Source: Acidimicrobiaceae bacterium
GTDB lineage: Bacteria; Actinomycetota; Acidimicrobiia; Acidimicrobiales; RAAP-2
Direction of reading: 5' to 3'
DNA length: 59,826 bases
NCBI GenBank assembly: GCA_003142095.1
Contig: PLON01000060.1
Span: forward strand, 31,344-91,169
Shown here: in pieces, positions 27,686 through 35,902 of the stretch
Layout of the letters: each line of letters begins with the position of its first letter
How positions within the stretch are numbered: the first letter of the stretch is position 1
The notes under the pieces: model-generated
The model's database searches: none
Told to the model about the DNA's origin: nothing
The model's input: the letters and a program-made list of their open reading frames with translations, nothing else
Position numbers and translations under genes: made by a program

Positions 27686-28150
27686 GTGTACCTCTTGAGC
27701 GGCGAACTCATTGTCCCCAAGGACGACCCCGACGATCTCATTCGAGCGGCCGGGGGAATCGTTATGCGTTTCCTAGCGGGGGGGCGGGTGGAGGTCGGCT
27801 GCATTTATCGCGAAGCGCGTGGTGACTGGACCTTTCCCAAGGGAAAGCTTGAAGCGGGCGAGACGTTCGAGCAGGGCGCGCTGCGCGAAGTGTTCGAAGA
27901 GATCGGACTGCAGTGTCGCGTCGTACGATTCGTCGGAACAACGAACTACACGCACCGCAAGGGCAAACCGAAGATCGTCGCCTACTACCTCATGACTGCC
28001 GACATTGGTGAGTTCCAACCCAACGACGAAGTAGACGTGCTGGTGTGGCTGCCCCTCGAACAGGTCCGCGCCCATTTGACCTGGGACCGGGACCAAGAAC
28101 TCTTCGACATGGTGTTACAACTTCCTGAGATTCGAGTCCTCGCCTCCTAG
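27686..28150 (+). CDS. Nudix hydrolase
   Basis: 154 residues with a complete Nudix box GX5EX7REUXEEXGU: GKLEAGETFEQGALREVFEEIGL spans about residues 52-74, and the preceding WTFPKGK is typical of MutT/diadenosine-polyphosphate hydrolase-like members. It cleaves a nucleoside diphosphate linked to some moiety (oxidised dNTP, ApnA or a capped RNA), with Mg. Unlike mycobacterial MutT1 it has no C-terminal histidine phosphatase domain. Specificity is open. Confidence 0.9.
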   Translation: MYLLSGELIVPKDDPDDLIRAAGGIVMRFLAGGRVEVGCIYREARGDWTFPKGKLEAGETFEQGALREVFEEIGLQCRVVRFVGTTNYTHRKGKPKIVAYYLMTADIGEFQPNDEVDVLVWLPLEQVRAHLTWDRDQELFDMVLQLPEIRVLAS

Positions 28151-28210
28151 CGAGACCAACGTTTTCCTCGCTTTACCTGGGTAATTCGTACACAAAGACG
28201 TCACGATGAC

Positions 28211-28239
28211 TTGACTCGTCCGACACCATCGGTTAGCCT
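28211..28239 (+). promoter_or_regulatory. Canonical promoter of the binding-protein gene
   Basis: TTGACT (28211-28216), a 17-base spacer and TAGCCT (28234-28239) give a standard housekeeping promoter. It would produce a leader of about 50 bases, AT-rich, with a small ATCCAT/ATGGAT stem (28260-28279) just before the ribosome site. This is the clearest gene in the window with a long leader rather than a leaderless start. Confidence 0.6.
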
Positions 28240-28293
28240 CGTCCCTTAATCTCTACTAAATCCATTGTAATTGATGGATATAAAGGAAAACCA

Positions 28294-29310
28294 ATGAAAA
28301 AGTCCACGATTAGACGAGTTTTAGGGGCAGCGGTTGCCCTTTTGCCCCTGAGCCTGCTCGCTCTGACGAATCCCTCGTCAGCGGCGTCCACCACGACCAT
28401 CAGCGTCGTCGGTTACTCGGTAGTTTCGAGCGCCTTTACTTCCCTCGAAAACGCTTTTACCAACACTGCCGCGGGCCAAGGTGTGACTTTCACCAACTCT
28501 TTTGGTCCGTCCACGACCCAAGCCGAAGACGTCGTCGCCGGGCAGCCCGCGGACGTCACCGTCTTTTCGGCCGTGCCGGATCTGAACTTGCTGGTCGGTG
28601 CCGGACTCGTCTCCAAGCAGTGGGCCTCGTACCCGGCTGCCGCCGTCGTCAAGGGCTTTGTGACGGACTCGGTCGTTGCCATTGTGGTGCGCGCGGGCAA
28701 CCCCCTCGGCATCACCGGCTGGAACAGCCTCACCAAGGGCGGCGTGCAAATCGTGACGCCGGACCCCATCAGTTCGGGAAGTGCGCGTTGGAACCTTCTC
28801 GCGGCCTACGAGTCGCAGATCCAACAGGGTCGCACCAAAACTCAGGCCAAGAACTACGTCAACTCGCTCGTGGCCAATGTCGTCTCGGAGCCCACGAGCG
28901 GGAGTAAGGCGCTCACGGCCTTTGAAGACGGCACCGGTAACGTGCTGCTCGCCTACGAAGCCGACGCCAAAGCCGCTGTTACGGCGGGCCAGCCCCTTCA
29001 GATCATCGACCCGGCGCAGAACACACTGATCCAGAATCCTGCGGCGTTGACGACGACGGGCCTGGCGACCCCCGCCGCGGTCGCGTTCTTCGACTTCATG
29101 TTCTCGCGTGCGGGCCAAACCATCTGGGTCAATGAGGGCTTTCGCGCCACCGAATCGGCAATGAAGAGCCTGAAGGCGAGCTCCTTTTACCAGCCCAAGC
29201 GTCTCGCGAGCGTCGCGTCGCTCGGCGGCTGGGGCAAAGTCACCGCAACGTACTTCTCGCCGACGGGCATCATTACGCAGATCGAAAACGCACATGGCTA
29301 CACCAGTTAG
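28294..29310 (+). CDS. Sulfate-type ABC transporter substrate-binding protein (orphan)
   Basis: 338 residues. A signal peptide (KKSTIRRVLGAAVALLPLSLLAL, cleavage near residue 31) and a type 2 periplasmic-binding fold of the sulfate/thiosulfate branch: the TPDPISSGSARWNLLAAYES block near 157 is that branch's diagnostic motif, with FDFMFSRAGQTIWVNEGFRA near the end. It captures sulfate or a related oxyanion outside the cell. AAGGAAAA serves as ribosome site. No permease or ATPase gene follows; a strong terminator does, so it must work with a transporter encoded elsewhere or act as a scavenger. Confidence 0.88.
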   Translation: MKKSTIRRVLGAAVALLPLSLLALTNPSSAASTTTISVVGYSVVSSAFTSLENAFTNTAAGQGVTFTNSFGPSTTQAEDVVAGQPADVTVFSAVPDLNLLVGAGLVSKQWASYPAAAVVKGFVTDSVVAIVVRAGNPLGITGWNSLTKGGVQIVTPDPISSGSARWNLLAAYESQIQQGRTKTQAKNYVNSLVANVVSEPTSGSKALTAFEDGTGNVLLAYEADAKAAVTAGQPLQIIDPAQNTLIQNPAALTTTGLATPAAVAFFDFMFSRAGQTIWVNEGFRATESAMKSLKASSFYQPKRLASVASLGGWGKVTATYFSPTGIITQIENAHGYTS

Positions 29311-29325
29311 CTAGCCCTTACCCCC

Positions 29326-29359
29326 GAGTGCCCCCGGCGTCGCCCCGCCGGGGGCACTC
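29326..29359 (+). terminator. Strong stem-loop after the binding-protein gene
   Basis: A perfect 14-bp stem, GAGTGCCCCCGGCG with CGCCGGGGGCACTC, closes a six-base loop, 15 bases after the stop codon. There is no T tract, as is common for actinobacterial terminators. Confidence 0.75.
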
Positions 29360-29489
29360 TCACGTTCGCTCGTAAATAGCTTCGTCGCGGCGCGAGCGAG
29401 CCGTCGCGACGTTGCACTACGATTTCCCCGTGCGTTAACACCTGACGTTTCTCGAATGAATCCGTATTCCTCGTTCATGGAGACCTCAG

Positions 29490-31178
29490 ATGCCCGTGTC
29501 GCACCTCTCGCACTTATCGCACGCCGACAGCGCTGTGCTGGTCTGCGCTCACGTCACTTTCGAGCGCGCCGGAGTGACCGTTCTCGACGACGTGTCGCTG
29601 AAGGTCAGCCCGCACAGCCGCGTTGGGATTGTTGGACCAAACGGCGCGGGCAAGTCCACCTTGTTGCAGATCCTTGGCGGACTTCTCACTCCTGATTCTG
29701 GATCGCGTCACGTGGATCCGCCGAGCGCGACGGTGGGCTACCTAACGCAAGAGCACGAGCGACTCTCTGAAGAGAGCGTGCGTGAGGCGATCGCGCGGCG
29801 AACGGGTGTCGCCGTCGCCGAAGCCCAGCTGCGCGCCGCCGCGAACGAACTCGCGCTCAATACTCGCGAAGCGAGTGAGCAGTACGACGCGGCGCTCACG
29901 CGCTTTGAATCTCTGGGCGCGAGCACCTTTGACGCGCGATTCAAAACGGTCCTCGCCGATCTCGGTGTCGCGAACGTCACGGACTGGCCAACGTCCGCTC
30001 TGTCGGGTGGACAAGAGGCGAAAGTGGCCCTCGCGAGTATCGAACTCTCGCAGTACGACGTGGTACTTCTCGACGAGCCCACCAACGATCTCGACTTCAG
30101 CGGTCTGGCACGCTTAGAGGAGTGGATTCGCCGACGACCGGGCGGACTCGTCGTCGTCTCGCACGATCGCGACTTTCTCGAACGAACGGTGACGTCGGTG
30201 CTCGAGATCGATGAGCATTCCCACTCGGCGCGAGAGTACGGCGGAGGCTGGTCCGGCTACCAAGCGGAGCGAGCGAACGCTCTTCGCCTCGCGAAGGAAG
30301 CCTTCGAAGTTTTCCAAGAGCGGAGGGAACAACTCACGTCGCGCGCGCAGCGTCAGCGTCAGTGGGCGCTCGAGGGTGTGAGAGGAGAAAAGAAGAAGGC
30401 AACGGACCACGACACCGCCCAACGAGACTTTCGCATCAATCGCACGGAGAAGCTGGCGCAAAAGGCTCGCCAGAGCGAACGCGCCCTCGAACGACTCGAG
30501 GAGGTTACAAAACCCTTCGAAGGGTGGGACCTACGTTTTCGAATCGATGAGGTCCATCGCGCGGGCGACGTGGTGTCGCGACTTAACGACGCGATCGTCG
30601 AATGGCCGGAGTTTCGTCTTGGTCCGATCACGCTAGAGATCGCCTGGGGAGAGCGCGTAGCCCTGACGGGTGAGAACGGCTCGGGCAAGTCCACGTTGTT
30701 ACATGCGATCCTCGGCACGTTGGAGCTTTCACGCGGAACGCGCGTGCTCGGTCCGGGCGTCGTGACGGGAGTGTTGGGACAAGATCGGCGCGCCTTGAAT
30801 TCCGACCACGACCTCGTACGGTACGTGAGCGATCGCTGCTCACTAAATCTCTCGATGACACGTTCGCTGCTCGCCAAGTTCGGTCTGGGCGCGAAGGAAG
30901 TCTCGCGACCGGCGAGCACGTTGTCGCCCGGTGAAAGGACGCGTGTGGAACTGGCGATCTTCCAAGCGCTGGGGGTGAACTTCCTCGTGCTCGACGAGCC
31001 GACCAACCACTTGGACCTGCCCGCGATTGAACAGTTAGAACAGGCGCTTGCGAGTTTCGCCGGGACGTTGCTCGTCACCAGTCACGATCGCCGGTTGCTC
31101 GAGGCTCTCGAGTTCACGAGGATTCTCACCATGGCAAACGGACTGCTCGCCGAGGGCGCTGAAGGTCCGTCCTCCTGA
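29490..31178 (+). CDS. ABC-F family ATPase
   Basis: 562 residues with two complete ATPase cassettes and no membrane segment: Walker A GPNGAGKST near 50 and GENGSGKST near 395, signatures LSGGQEAK and LSPGERTR, and Walker B VVLLDEPTNDLD and FLVLDEPTNHLD. The linker between cassettes (about 250-360) is long and charged, as in ABC-F proteins that enter the ribosomal E site. Members act as translation factors or give resistance to ribosome-binding antibiotics; which applies here is unknown. GGAGA lies seven bases before the ATG. Confidence 0.9.
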   Translation: MPVSHLSHLSHADSAVLVCAHVTFERAGVTVLDDVSLKVSPHSRVGIVGPNGAGKSTLLQILGGLLTPDSGSRHVDPPSATVGYLTQEHERLSEESVREAIARRTGVAVAEAQLRAAANELALNTREASEQYDAALTRFESLGASTFDARFKTVLADLGVANVTDWPTSALSGGQEAKVALASIELSQYDVVLLDEPTNDLDFSGLARLEEWIRRRPGGLVVVSHDRDFLERTVTSVLEIDEHSHSAREYGGGWSGYQAERANALRLAKEAFEVFQERREQLTSRAQRQRQWALEGVRGEKKKATDHDTAQRDFRINRTEKLAQKARQSERALERLEEVTKPFEGWDLRFRIDEVHRAGDVVSRLNDAIVEWPEFRLGPITLEIAWGERVALTGENGSGKSTLLHAILGTLELSRGTRVLGPGVVTGVLGQDRRALNSDHDLVRYVSDRCSLNLSMTRSLLAKFGLGAKEVSRPASTLSPGERTRVELAIFQALGVNFLVLDEPTNHLDLPAIEQLEQALASFAGTLLVTSHDRRLLEALEFTRILTMANGLLAEGAEGPSS

Positions 31179-31215
31179 CGTTGAGAGCTGATTCTTGAGT
31201 AGGCTAATCAGTTAG

Positions 31216-31309
31216 GGAGAGGTGGGTGAGTTCGGTTTAAACCACATTCCTGCTAAGAATGCGGCCTGCGAAAGTGGGCCCGAGGGTTCAAATCCCTCCC
31301 TCTCCGCCA
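31216..31309 (+). tRNA. tRNA-Ser (anticodon GCU)
   Basis: Acceptor stem GGAGAGG/CCTCTCC, anticodon loop CTGCTAA (anticodon GCT), long variable arm (GCGGCCTGCGAAAGTGGGCC region), T arm GGGTTCAAATCCC, discriminator G, and an encoded CCA at 31307-31309. Confidence 0.95.
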
Positions 31310-31359
31310 CTAAACACCGAGCGCAGCGCGCTCGGTGTTGTTACGTGAAGGGAAGTGCG

Positions 31360-32655
31360 GTGCGGTACTGGATCGAGACGCTCGGGTGTCCCAAGAATCA
31401 CGTGGACTCGGACAAGTTGGCGGGACTGCTGGAGTCCCAGGGATACCTCGTGGCGACGAGCCCCGAGAACGCCGACCTCGTGGTCGCCAATACCTGCGCG
31501 TTCATCGAAGCCGCCCGTGAAGAGTCGATCGAAACCGTGTTGGATCTCGCGGACGTGAAGCGCAAGGATGCGCGTCTCGTCGTGACGGGTTGCATGGCCG
31601 AGCGCTACGGCGAAGAACTCGCCGCCGCCCTCCCCGAAGTCGACCTCGTCGCTGGGTTCGGAGCGAGCTTGACCGTGCCGACTCCGGTGACGCTGCGCGC
31701 CACGGCCCTACCGTCGTTCGACCTCTTGAACCTGCCGCGGCCCGCGCCGAAGGCGCCGTGGGCCTACGTGAAGATCGCCGAAGGGTGCGATCGCCGATGC
31801 GGCTTCTGCGCGATTCCGACCTTTCGCGGTGACCAGCGCTCGCGCTCGACGAGCGAGATTCTGAGTGAAGCGCGAGCGCTTGTCGAAGGTGGCGTTCGCG
31901 AGATTGTGTTGATCGCCCAAGACCTCGCGAGTTGGGGACACGACCGTCGTCGCGCCGGGCGCGGCGAAGCGATCGAAGTCCTCGACGAGGGTGGCACGCA
32001 GCCCCTGATTGAACTGACGAAAGCTCTGACCAGTGAGGTCGATCGCGTCCGTCTGCTCTACCTGTACCCGTCCGGTCTCACCGAGGGACTGATCGAAACG
32101 ATTCTTGCGACGAAGGTCCCCTACTTCGACCTCTCGTTGCAGCACGCGTCGCGCCCGTTACTACGCGGGATGCGTCGCTGGGGCGACGGCGCGCGGTTCT
32201 TGGAGCGCATCGCGGCCATTCGCGCCGTGGAACCCGACGCGACGTTTCGTTCGTCGTTCATTCTCGGCTACCCCGGCGAAACCGAAGACGATCAACGCGC
32301 ACTTCTCGATTTCATCGAAGGAGCACAACTGGACTGGGCCGGGTTCTTCACGTTCTCCTCAGAGGTCGGCACCTACGCCAACGACCTCGACGCTCCGGTC
32401 GCCCACGAGTTGGCTCTCGAGCGACTGCGCGAGGTCTCCGAACTCCAAGACGTCATCACCGCGAAGAAGCGCGACGCCCTCGTTGGCACCAGTCAAGAAC
32501 TTCTGATCGACGCACCGGGTGTCGCGCGCAGCGTGCGTGAGTGCCCCGAGATTGACGGGGTCGTGCACGTGGACCCGGCACTTATCGTGGGCTCCATGGT
32601 CAAGGGCGAGATCACAGCGAGTCGGGGCACGGACCTCGAGGCGGTCGTGGCGTGA
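31360..32655 (+). CDS. rimO: Ribosomal protein S12 methylthiotransferase RimO
   Basis: Radical-SAM methylthiotransferase of about 431 residues. It has the UPF0004 domain (ETLGCPKNHVDSD, NTCAF, VTGCMAERY; three cysteines for the auxiliary cluster), the radical-SAM domain with CDRRCGFCAIP (CxxxCxxC for the SAM cluster), and a C-terminal TRAM domain. TLGCPKN and IAQDLASWG mark RimO rather than MiaB. It methylthiolates a conserved aspartate of S12. GTG 31360 is preferred, with AAGGGA a few bases upstream; GTG 31345 is an alternative. The stop overlaps the pgsA start (GTGA). Confidence 0.93.
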   Translation: MRYWIETLGCPKNHVDSDKLAGLLESQGYLVATSPENADLVVANTCAFIEAAREESIETVLDLADVKRKDARLVVTGCMAERYGEELAAALPEVDLVAGFGASLTVPTPVTLRATALPSFDLLNLPRPAPKAPWAYVKIAEGCDRRCGFCAIPTFRGDQRSRSTSEILSEARALVEGGVREIVLIAQDLASWGHDRRRAGRGEAIEVLDEGGTQPLIELTKALTSEVDRVRLLYLYPSGLTEGLIETILATKVPYFDLSLQHASRPLLRGMRRWGDGARFLERIAAIRAVEPDATFRSSFILGYPGETEDDQRALLDFIEGAQLDWAGFFTFSSEVGTYANDLDAPVAHELALERLREVSELQDVITAKKRDALVGTSQELLIDAPGVARSVRECPEIDGVVHVDPALIVGSMVKGEITASRGTDLEAVVA

Positions 32656-33224
32656 GCGTCGAGCGCACTTACGGGCCTACCGCGCTGTTGACGCCCGCGA
32701 ACATGATGACGGCGTTTCGCCTAATCGTCGCGCCGTTTTTCATCTACCTCATTATCTTCGAACGAATCTCGTGGTGGACCACGGTAGTTGGCCTCTCGGT
32801 GGCGGCGTCGGACTACTTCGACGGCATCATCGCGCGTCGTCACGGTACGACGACCTCGGGCGCGTTTCTCGACCCCCTCGCCGACAAGGTCATCGTGCTT
32901 GGTGGGCTCTACGCCATCATCATCTCGCGTCCCCACGGCATCACGTTCTTCGTGATTCCCGCCATCATCATCACGTTGCGCGAAATCTGGATGAGCGTGT
33001 TTCGCGCGCGCGCCGCGAGACAGGGGATCTCGATTCCCGCGAGCCGTCTCGCGAAGTGGAAGACCTTCGTGCAGGACTGGGGGATTGGCTTCTGCGTTCT
33101 TCCCATCACTGGTCACCACCTCGCCTTCGCCTTCGTGACGATCTGGATCGCCGTCGTGCTCACCGTATACACCGGCTGGCAGTACTACCACGTCGGTAAG
33201 AGAGTCGTGGCCGGTGCGCGTTGA
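32652..33224 (+). CDS. pgsA: CDP-diacylglycerol--glycerol-3-phosphate 3-phosphatidyltransferase
   Basis: 190-residue membrane enzyme with the CDP-alcohol phosphotransferase motif DX2DGX2ARX8GX3DX3D: DYFDGIIARRHGTTTSG followed by AFLDPLAD, near residues 54-78, and about six helices. It makes phosphatidylglycerol phosphate for membrane lipids. The synteny rimO-pgsA-cinA is common in actinobacteria and supports the call. It overlaps rimO by four bases and cinA by eleven. Confidence 0.92.
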   Translation: MSVERTYGPTALLTPANMMTAFRLIVAPFFIYLIIFERISWWTTVVGLSVAASDYFDGIIARRHGTTTSGAFLDPLADKVIVLGGLYAIIISRPHGITFFVIPAIIITLREIWMSVFRARAARQGISIPASRLAKWKTFVQDWGIGFCVLPITGHHLAFAFVTIWIAVVLTVYTGWQYYHVGKRVVAGAR

Positions 33225-34473
33225 AATTGTCGCCGTCGGCACGGAGTTGCTGCTCGGCCAGATTCCCGACACCAACTCGCAGTGGCTCGGCGAGCGACTC
33301 GCCGCCAACGGCATCGCCTCGCACTTTCACCAGCACGTGGGAGATAACCACGACCGCATCGTGCTCGCCTTTCGCACCGCGCTCGCGCGTAGCGACGCGC
33401 TGATCGTCTGCGGGGGACTCGGACCGACCCAAGACGACATCACGCGCGCGGCTCTCGCCGAAGTGATGAACGTACCGCTCGAGCGCCACGACGAGATCGT
33501 GGAGGTCATTCGTGCGGCGTTCAGTTCGCGCGGACGATCGATGTCCGACAACAACCTGCTCCAAGCTGACGTGCCGCGCGGGGCGACGATCATCCCTCAG
33601 ACTCGCGGGACCGCGCCTGGTCTCATCTGTCCCCTCGGATTGAAGGTGATTTACGCAGTACCGGGGGTGCCCTACGAGATGAGCGACATGTTCGATCGCG
33701 CCATCTTGCCCGACCTGCTCGAACGACAGCGCGAGGCTGGCGAGACCGGCGTTATCAAGAGTCGCGTGCTGCGCACCTGGGGCGCGAGCGAGTCCGCGCT
33801 CGCCGAAGCGGTCGGTGAGCGATTCGAGGAACTACAGCTCGGCGGGCGCGTCACGATTGCGTTTCTCGCCTCGGGCATCGAAGGCATCAAGGTGCGACTC
33901 ACCGCGAAGGGAAACGACGACGCCGACGCGACGGCACTGCTCGGTGTCGAAGAACTTGCGGTCAGCGCCCTCATCAAAGAGAAGCTCGGCGACATCATCT
34001 TCAGTGTCAATGACGAATCAATGGAAGAGGTCGTCGCGGCGCTGCTCAGTTCTCACGACGCGACCCTCGCCGTCGCGGAGTCGCTGACCGGAGGGCTCAT
34101 CGCGAGTCGACTCGTCAACGTGGCCGGTGCCTCCGCGTGGTTTCGTGGCGGGATTGTGAGTTACGCCTCGCAGGTGAAATTCGATCTTCTCGGCGTGCCG
34201 GAGGGACCGGTCGTGACCGGTGACGCCGCCGAAGCGATGGCGCTCGGCGTGCGCAAGTTGCTCAACAGCGACGTGGGGCTCAGCGTGACGGGGGTCGCGG
34301 GGCCCGACGAACAAGACGGGCAAGTTCCCGGCACCGTCTACGTTGGTCTTTCACTCGGCGAGGGCACCACGCACGCGGCGCTGCGACTACCGGGCGATCG
34401 TGCACGCGTGCGTTCGTACGCCGCCATTAGCGCCCTCGACGTTCTTCGCCGAGCTCTTCAAAGCTCTCGTTGA
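33214..34473 (+). CDS. cinA: CinA family protein (competence/damage-inducible, NMN amidohydrolase-type)
   Basis: 419 residues with the molybdopterin-binding-like N-terminal COG1058 domain (AVGTELLLGQIPDTNSQWL, CGGLGPTQDD) and the C-terminal CinA deamidase domain (AVAESLTGGLIASRLV, GVAGPDEQDG). Full-length CinA hydrolyses pyridine nucleotide derivatives (ADP-ribose pyrophosphatase and NMN deamidase), recycling NAD breakdown products. The GTG start lies within the end of pgsA, so it is translationally coupled. Confidence 0.92.
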   Translation: MRVEIVAVGTELLLGQIPDTNSQWLGERLAANGIASHFHQHVGDNHDRIVLAFRTALARSDALIVCGGLGPTQDDITRAALAEVMNVPLERHDEIVEVIRAAFSSRGRSMSDNNLLQADVPRGATIIPQTRGTAPGLICPLGLKVIYAVPGVPYEMSDMFDRAILPDLLERQREAGETGVIKSRVLRTWGASESALAEAVGERFEELQLGGRVTIAFLASGIEGIKVRLTAKGNDDADATALLGVEELAVSALIKEKLGDIIFSVNDESMEEVVAALLSSHDATLAVAESLTGGLIASRLVNVAGASAWFRGGIVSYASQVKFDLLGVPEGPVVTGDAAEAMALGVRKLLNSDVGLSVTGVAGPDEQDGQVPGTVYVGLSLGEGTTHAALRLPGDRARVRSYAAISALDVLRRALQSSR

Positions 34474-34510
34474 GCGTCCGACTCCTCTAACCTTCAAAGA
34501 GGAGGTTCGC

Positions 34511-35740
34511 GTGTCGAAACTTGTCGTGGATCTCGATCCCGGAGACTGGGGCTTCTCTCCCGAGCGCCTCAGCCGCATCTCCTCGCACTTCGATCGCTAC
34601 GTCGAGGACCGGCGTCTGGCCGGGTGGCTCGCGACCGTGTCGCGCGGCGGTCAACTCGTTTGGACGGGCAACGGTGGGCACCGCGACCGCGAACGCGGGC
34701 TCGCCGTCGAGGATGACACGATCTGGCGCATCTTCTCGATGACCAAGCCCATCACGGCGGTCGCGGTGATGATGCTCTACGAAGAGGGGCTCTTCGATCT
34801 CGACGACGACGTCGGCCAATGGATTGACGCGCTGCGCGCGCCGAGGGTCTGGTCGGGCGGGACGCCGACGAGCCCCGAGACCGTGTCGGCGATCGAGCCG
34901 GTGCGCGTGCACCACCTGTTGACGCACACGAGTGGACTGACGTACGGCTTTCAGTACATTCATCCGGTCGACGCGATCTACCGAGCGAAGGGGTACGACT
35001 TTGCCTTTAAGCCTGGTGCGAGCCTCATCGAGGCGGTGGACGACTTTTGTACCAGCCCGCTGGTTTTTCAACCCGGGTCGCGCTGGAACTACTCGGTCGC
35101 CTTCGACGTGCTTGGCCGTCTGATCGAGATCTGGAGTGGTCAGGAGCTCGACGTCTTTATGAAGGAGCGAATCTTTGATCCACTCGGCATGAACGACACC
35201 GAATGGTGGTGCCCGCCCGACAAGGCCGACCGTCTCGCGATGCTGTACGTCAACTCGCACGGCACGTCGGCCCCGTACGAGCACTGGTCGAACGCGGTGC
35301 TGCATCCGCCGAGCCTCCTTGGTGGCGGCGGCGGACTGCTGTCGACCGCGTATGACTACGACCGTTTCGCCACCATGCTGCTGCGTGGCGGCGAGCTTGA
35401 CGGGGTTCGTCTCCTGTCGAGCCGCACGGTGGAGCTCATGACCTCAAATCACTTACCGGGCGACGTCGACCTCGAAGAGTTCGCGGTCGACTCGTTCTCC
35501 GAATCCGGGTACGCGGGCGTGGGGTTTGGACTGGGCATGTCCGTGGTCGACGACCGGCGCAAAAATAAGTCGCTGATTTCCGAGGGCTCGTTCGCGTGGG
35601 GTGGTGCCGCGTCGACCATCTTCTGGGTCGACCCAGCCGAAGACTTGGTCGTCAGCTTTTACACCCAGTTGCTGCCGAGCTCGACGTACCCGGTTCGCCG
35701 GGACCTTCGAACTCTCGTCTACCAAGCGTTGGCCGATTGA
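34511..35740 (+). CDS. Serine hydrolase, beta-lactamase class C/EstB-like
   Basis: About 409 residues, cytosolic (no signal peptide). Class C motifs: SMTK near residue 77 (nucleophile serine and lysine), a YSV tyrosine motif (WNYSVAFD) near 197, and GGAAST near 370 in place of KTG. This pattern is typical of esterases and peptidases of the EstB type rather than true beta-lactamases. GTG 34511 is chosen because GAGGAGG lies five bases upstream; the frame extends to 34343 but that part overlaps cinA. In other actinobacteria this slot between cinA and recA often holds regulators such as clgR. Confidence 0.85.
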   Translation: MSKLVVDLDPGDWGFSPERLSRISSHFDRYVEDRRLAGWLATVSRGGQLVWTGNGGHRDRERGLAVEDDTIWRIFSMTKPITAVAVMMLYEEGLFDLDDDVGQWIDALRAPRVWSGGTPTSPETVSAIEPVRVHHLLTHTSGLTYGFQYIHPVDAIYRAKGYDFAFKPGASLIEAVDDFCTSPLVFQPGSRWNYSVAFDVLGRLIEIWSGQELDVFMKERIFDPLGMNDTEWWCPPDKADRLAMLYVNSHGTSAPYEHWSNAVLHPPSLLGGGGGLLSTAYDYDRFATMLLRGGELDGVRLLSSRTVELMTSNHLPGDVDLEEFAVDSFSESGYAGVGFGLGMSVVDDRRKNKSLISEGSFAWGGAASTIFWVDPAEDLVVSFYTQLLPSSTYPVRRDLRTLVYQALAD

Positions 35741-35799
35741 CGCGGTTTCCTGCCCGTGGAAGGAAGGCGTTGACGGTAGGAAAATACGGTCGAAAAACC

Positions 35800-35823
35800 T
35801 ACTACGAACAAGTGTTCGTAGTA
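35800..35823 (+). promoter_or_regulatory. LexA-binding SOS box of recA
   Basis: A perfect inverted repeat, TACTACGAAC and GTTCGTAGTA separated by AAGT, contains GAAC-N4-GTTC (35806-35817), the Gram-positive/actinobacterial LexA operator. It lies 80 bases before the recA start and just ahead of a TACTGT hexamer (35822-35827) that could be the -10 element, so LexA would block polymerase. Confidence 0.9.
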
Positions 35824-35902
35824 CTGTGGACCCAACGGTGACCGACCGATGTGACAGCAGGTACCTAGCCTTCCTGCGGTGACAAAGAACAAGGAGATAT
35901 CA

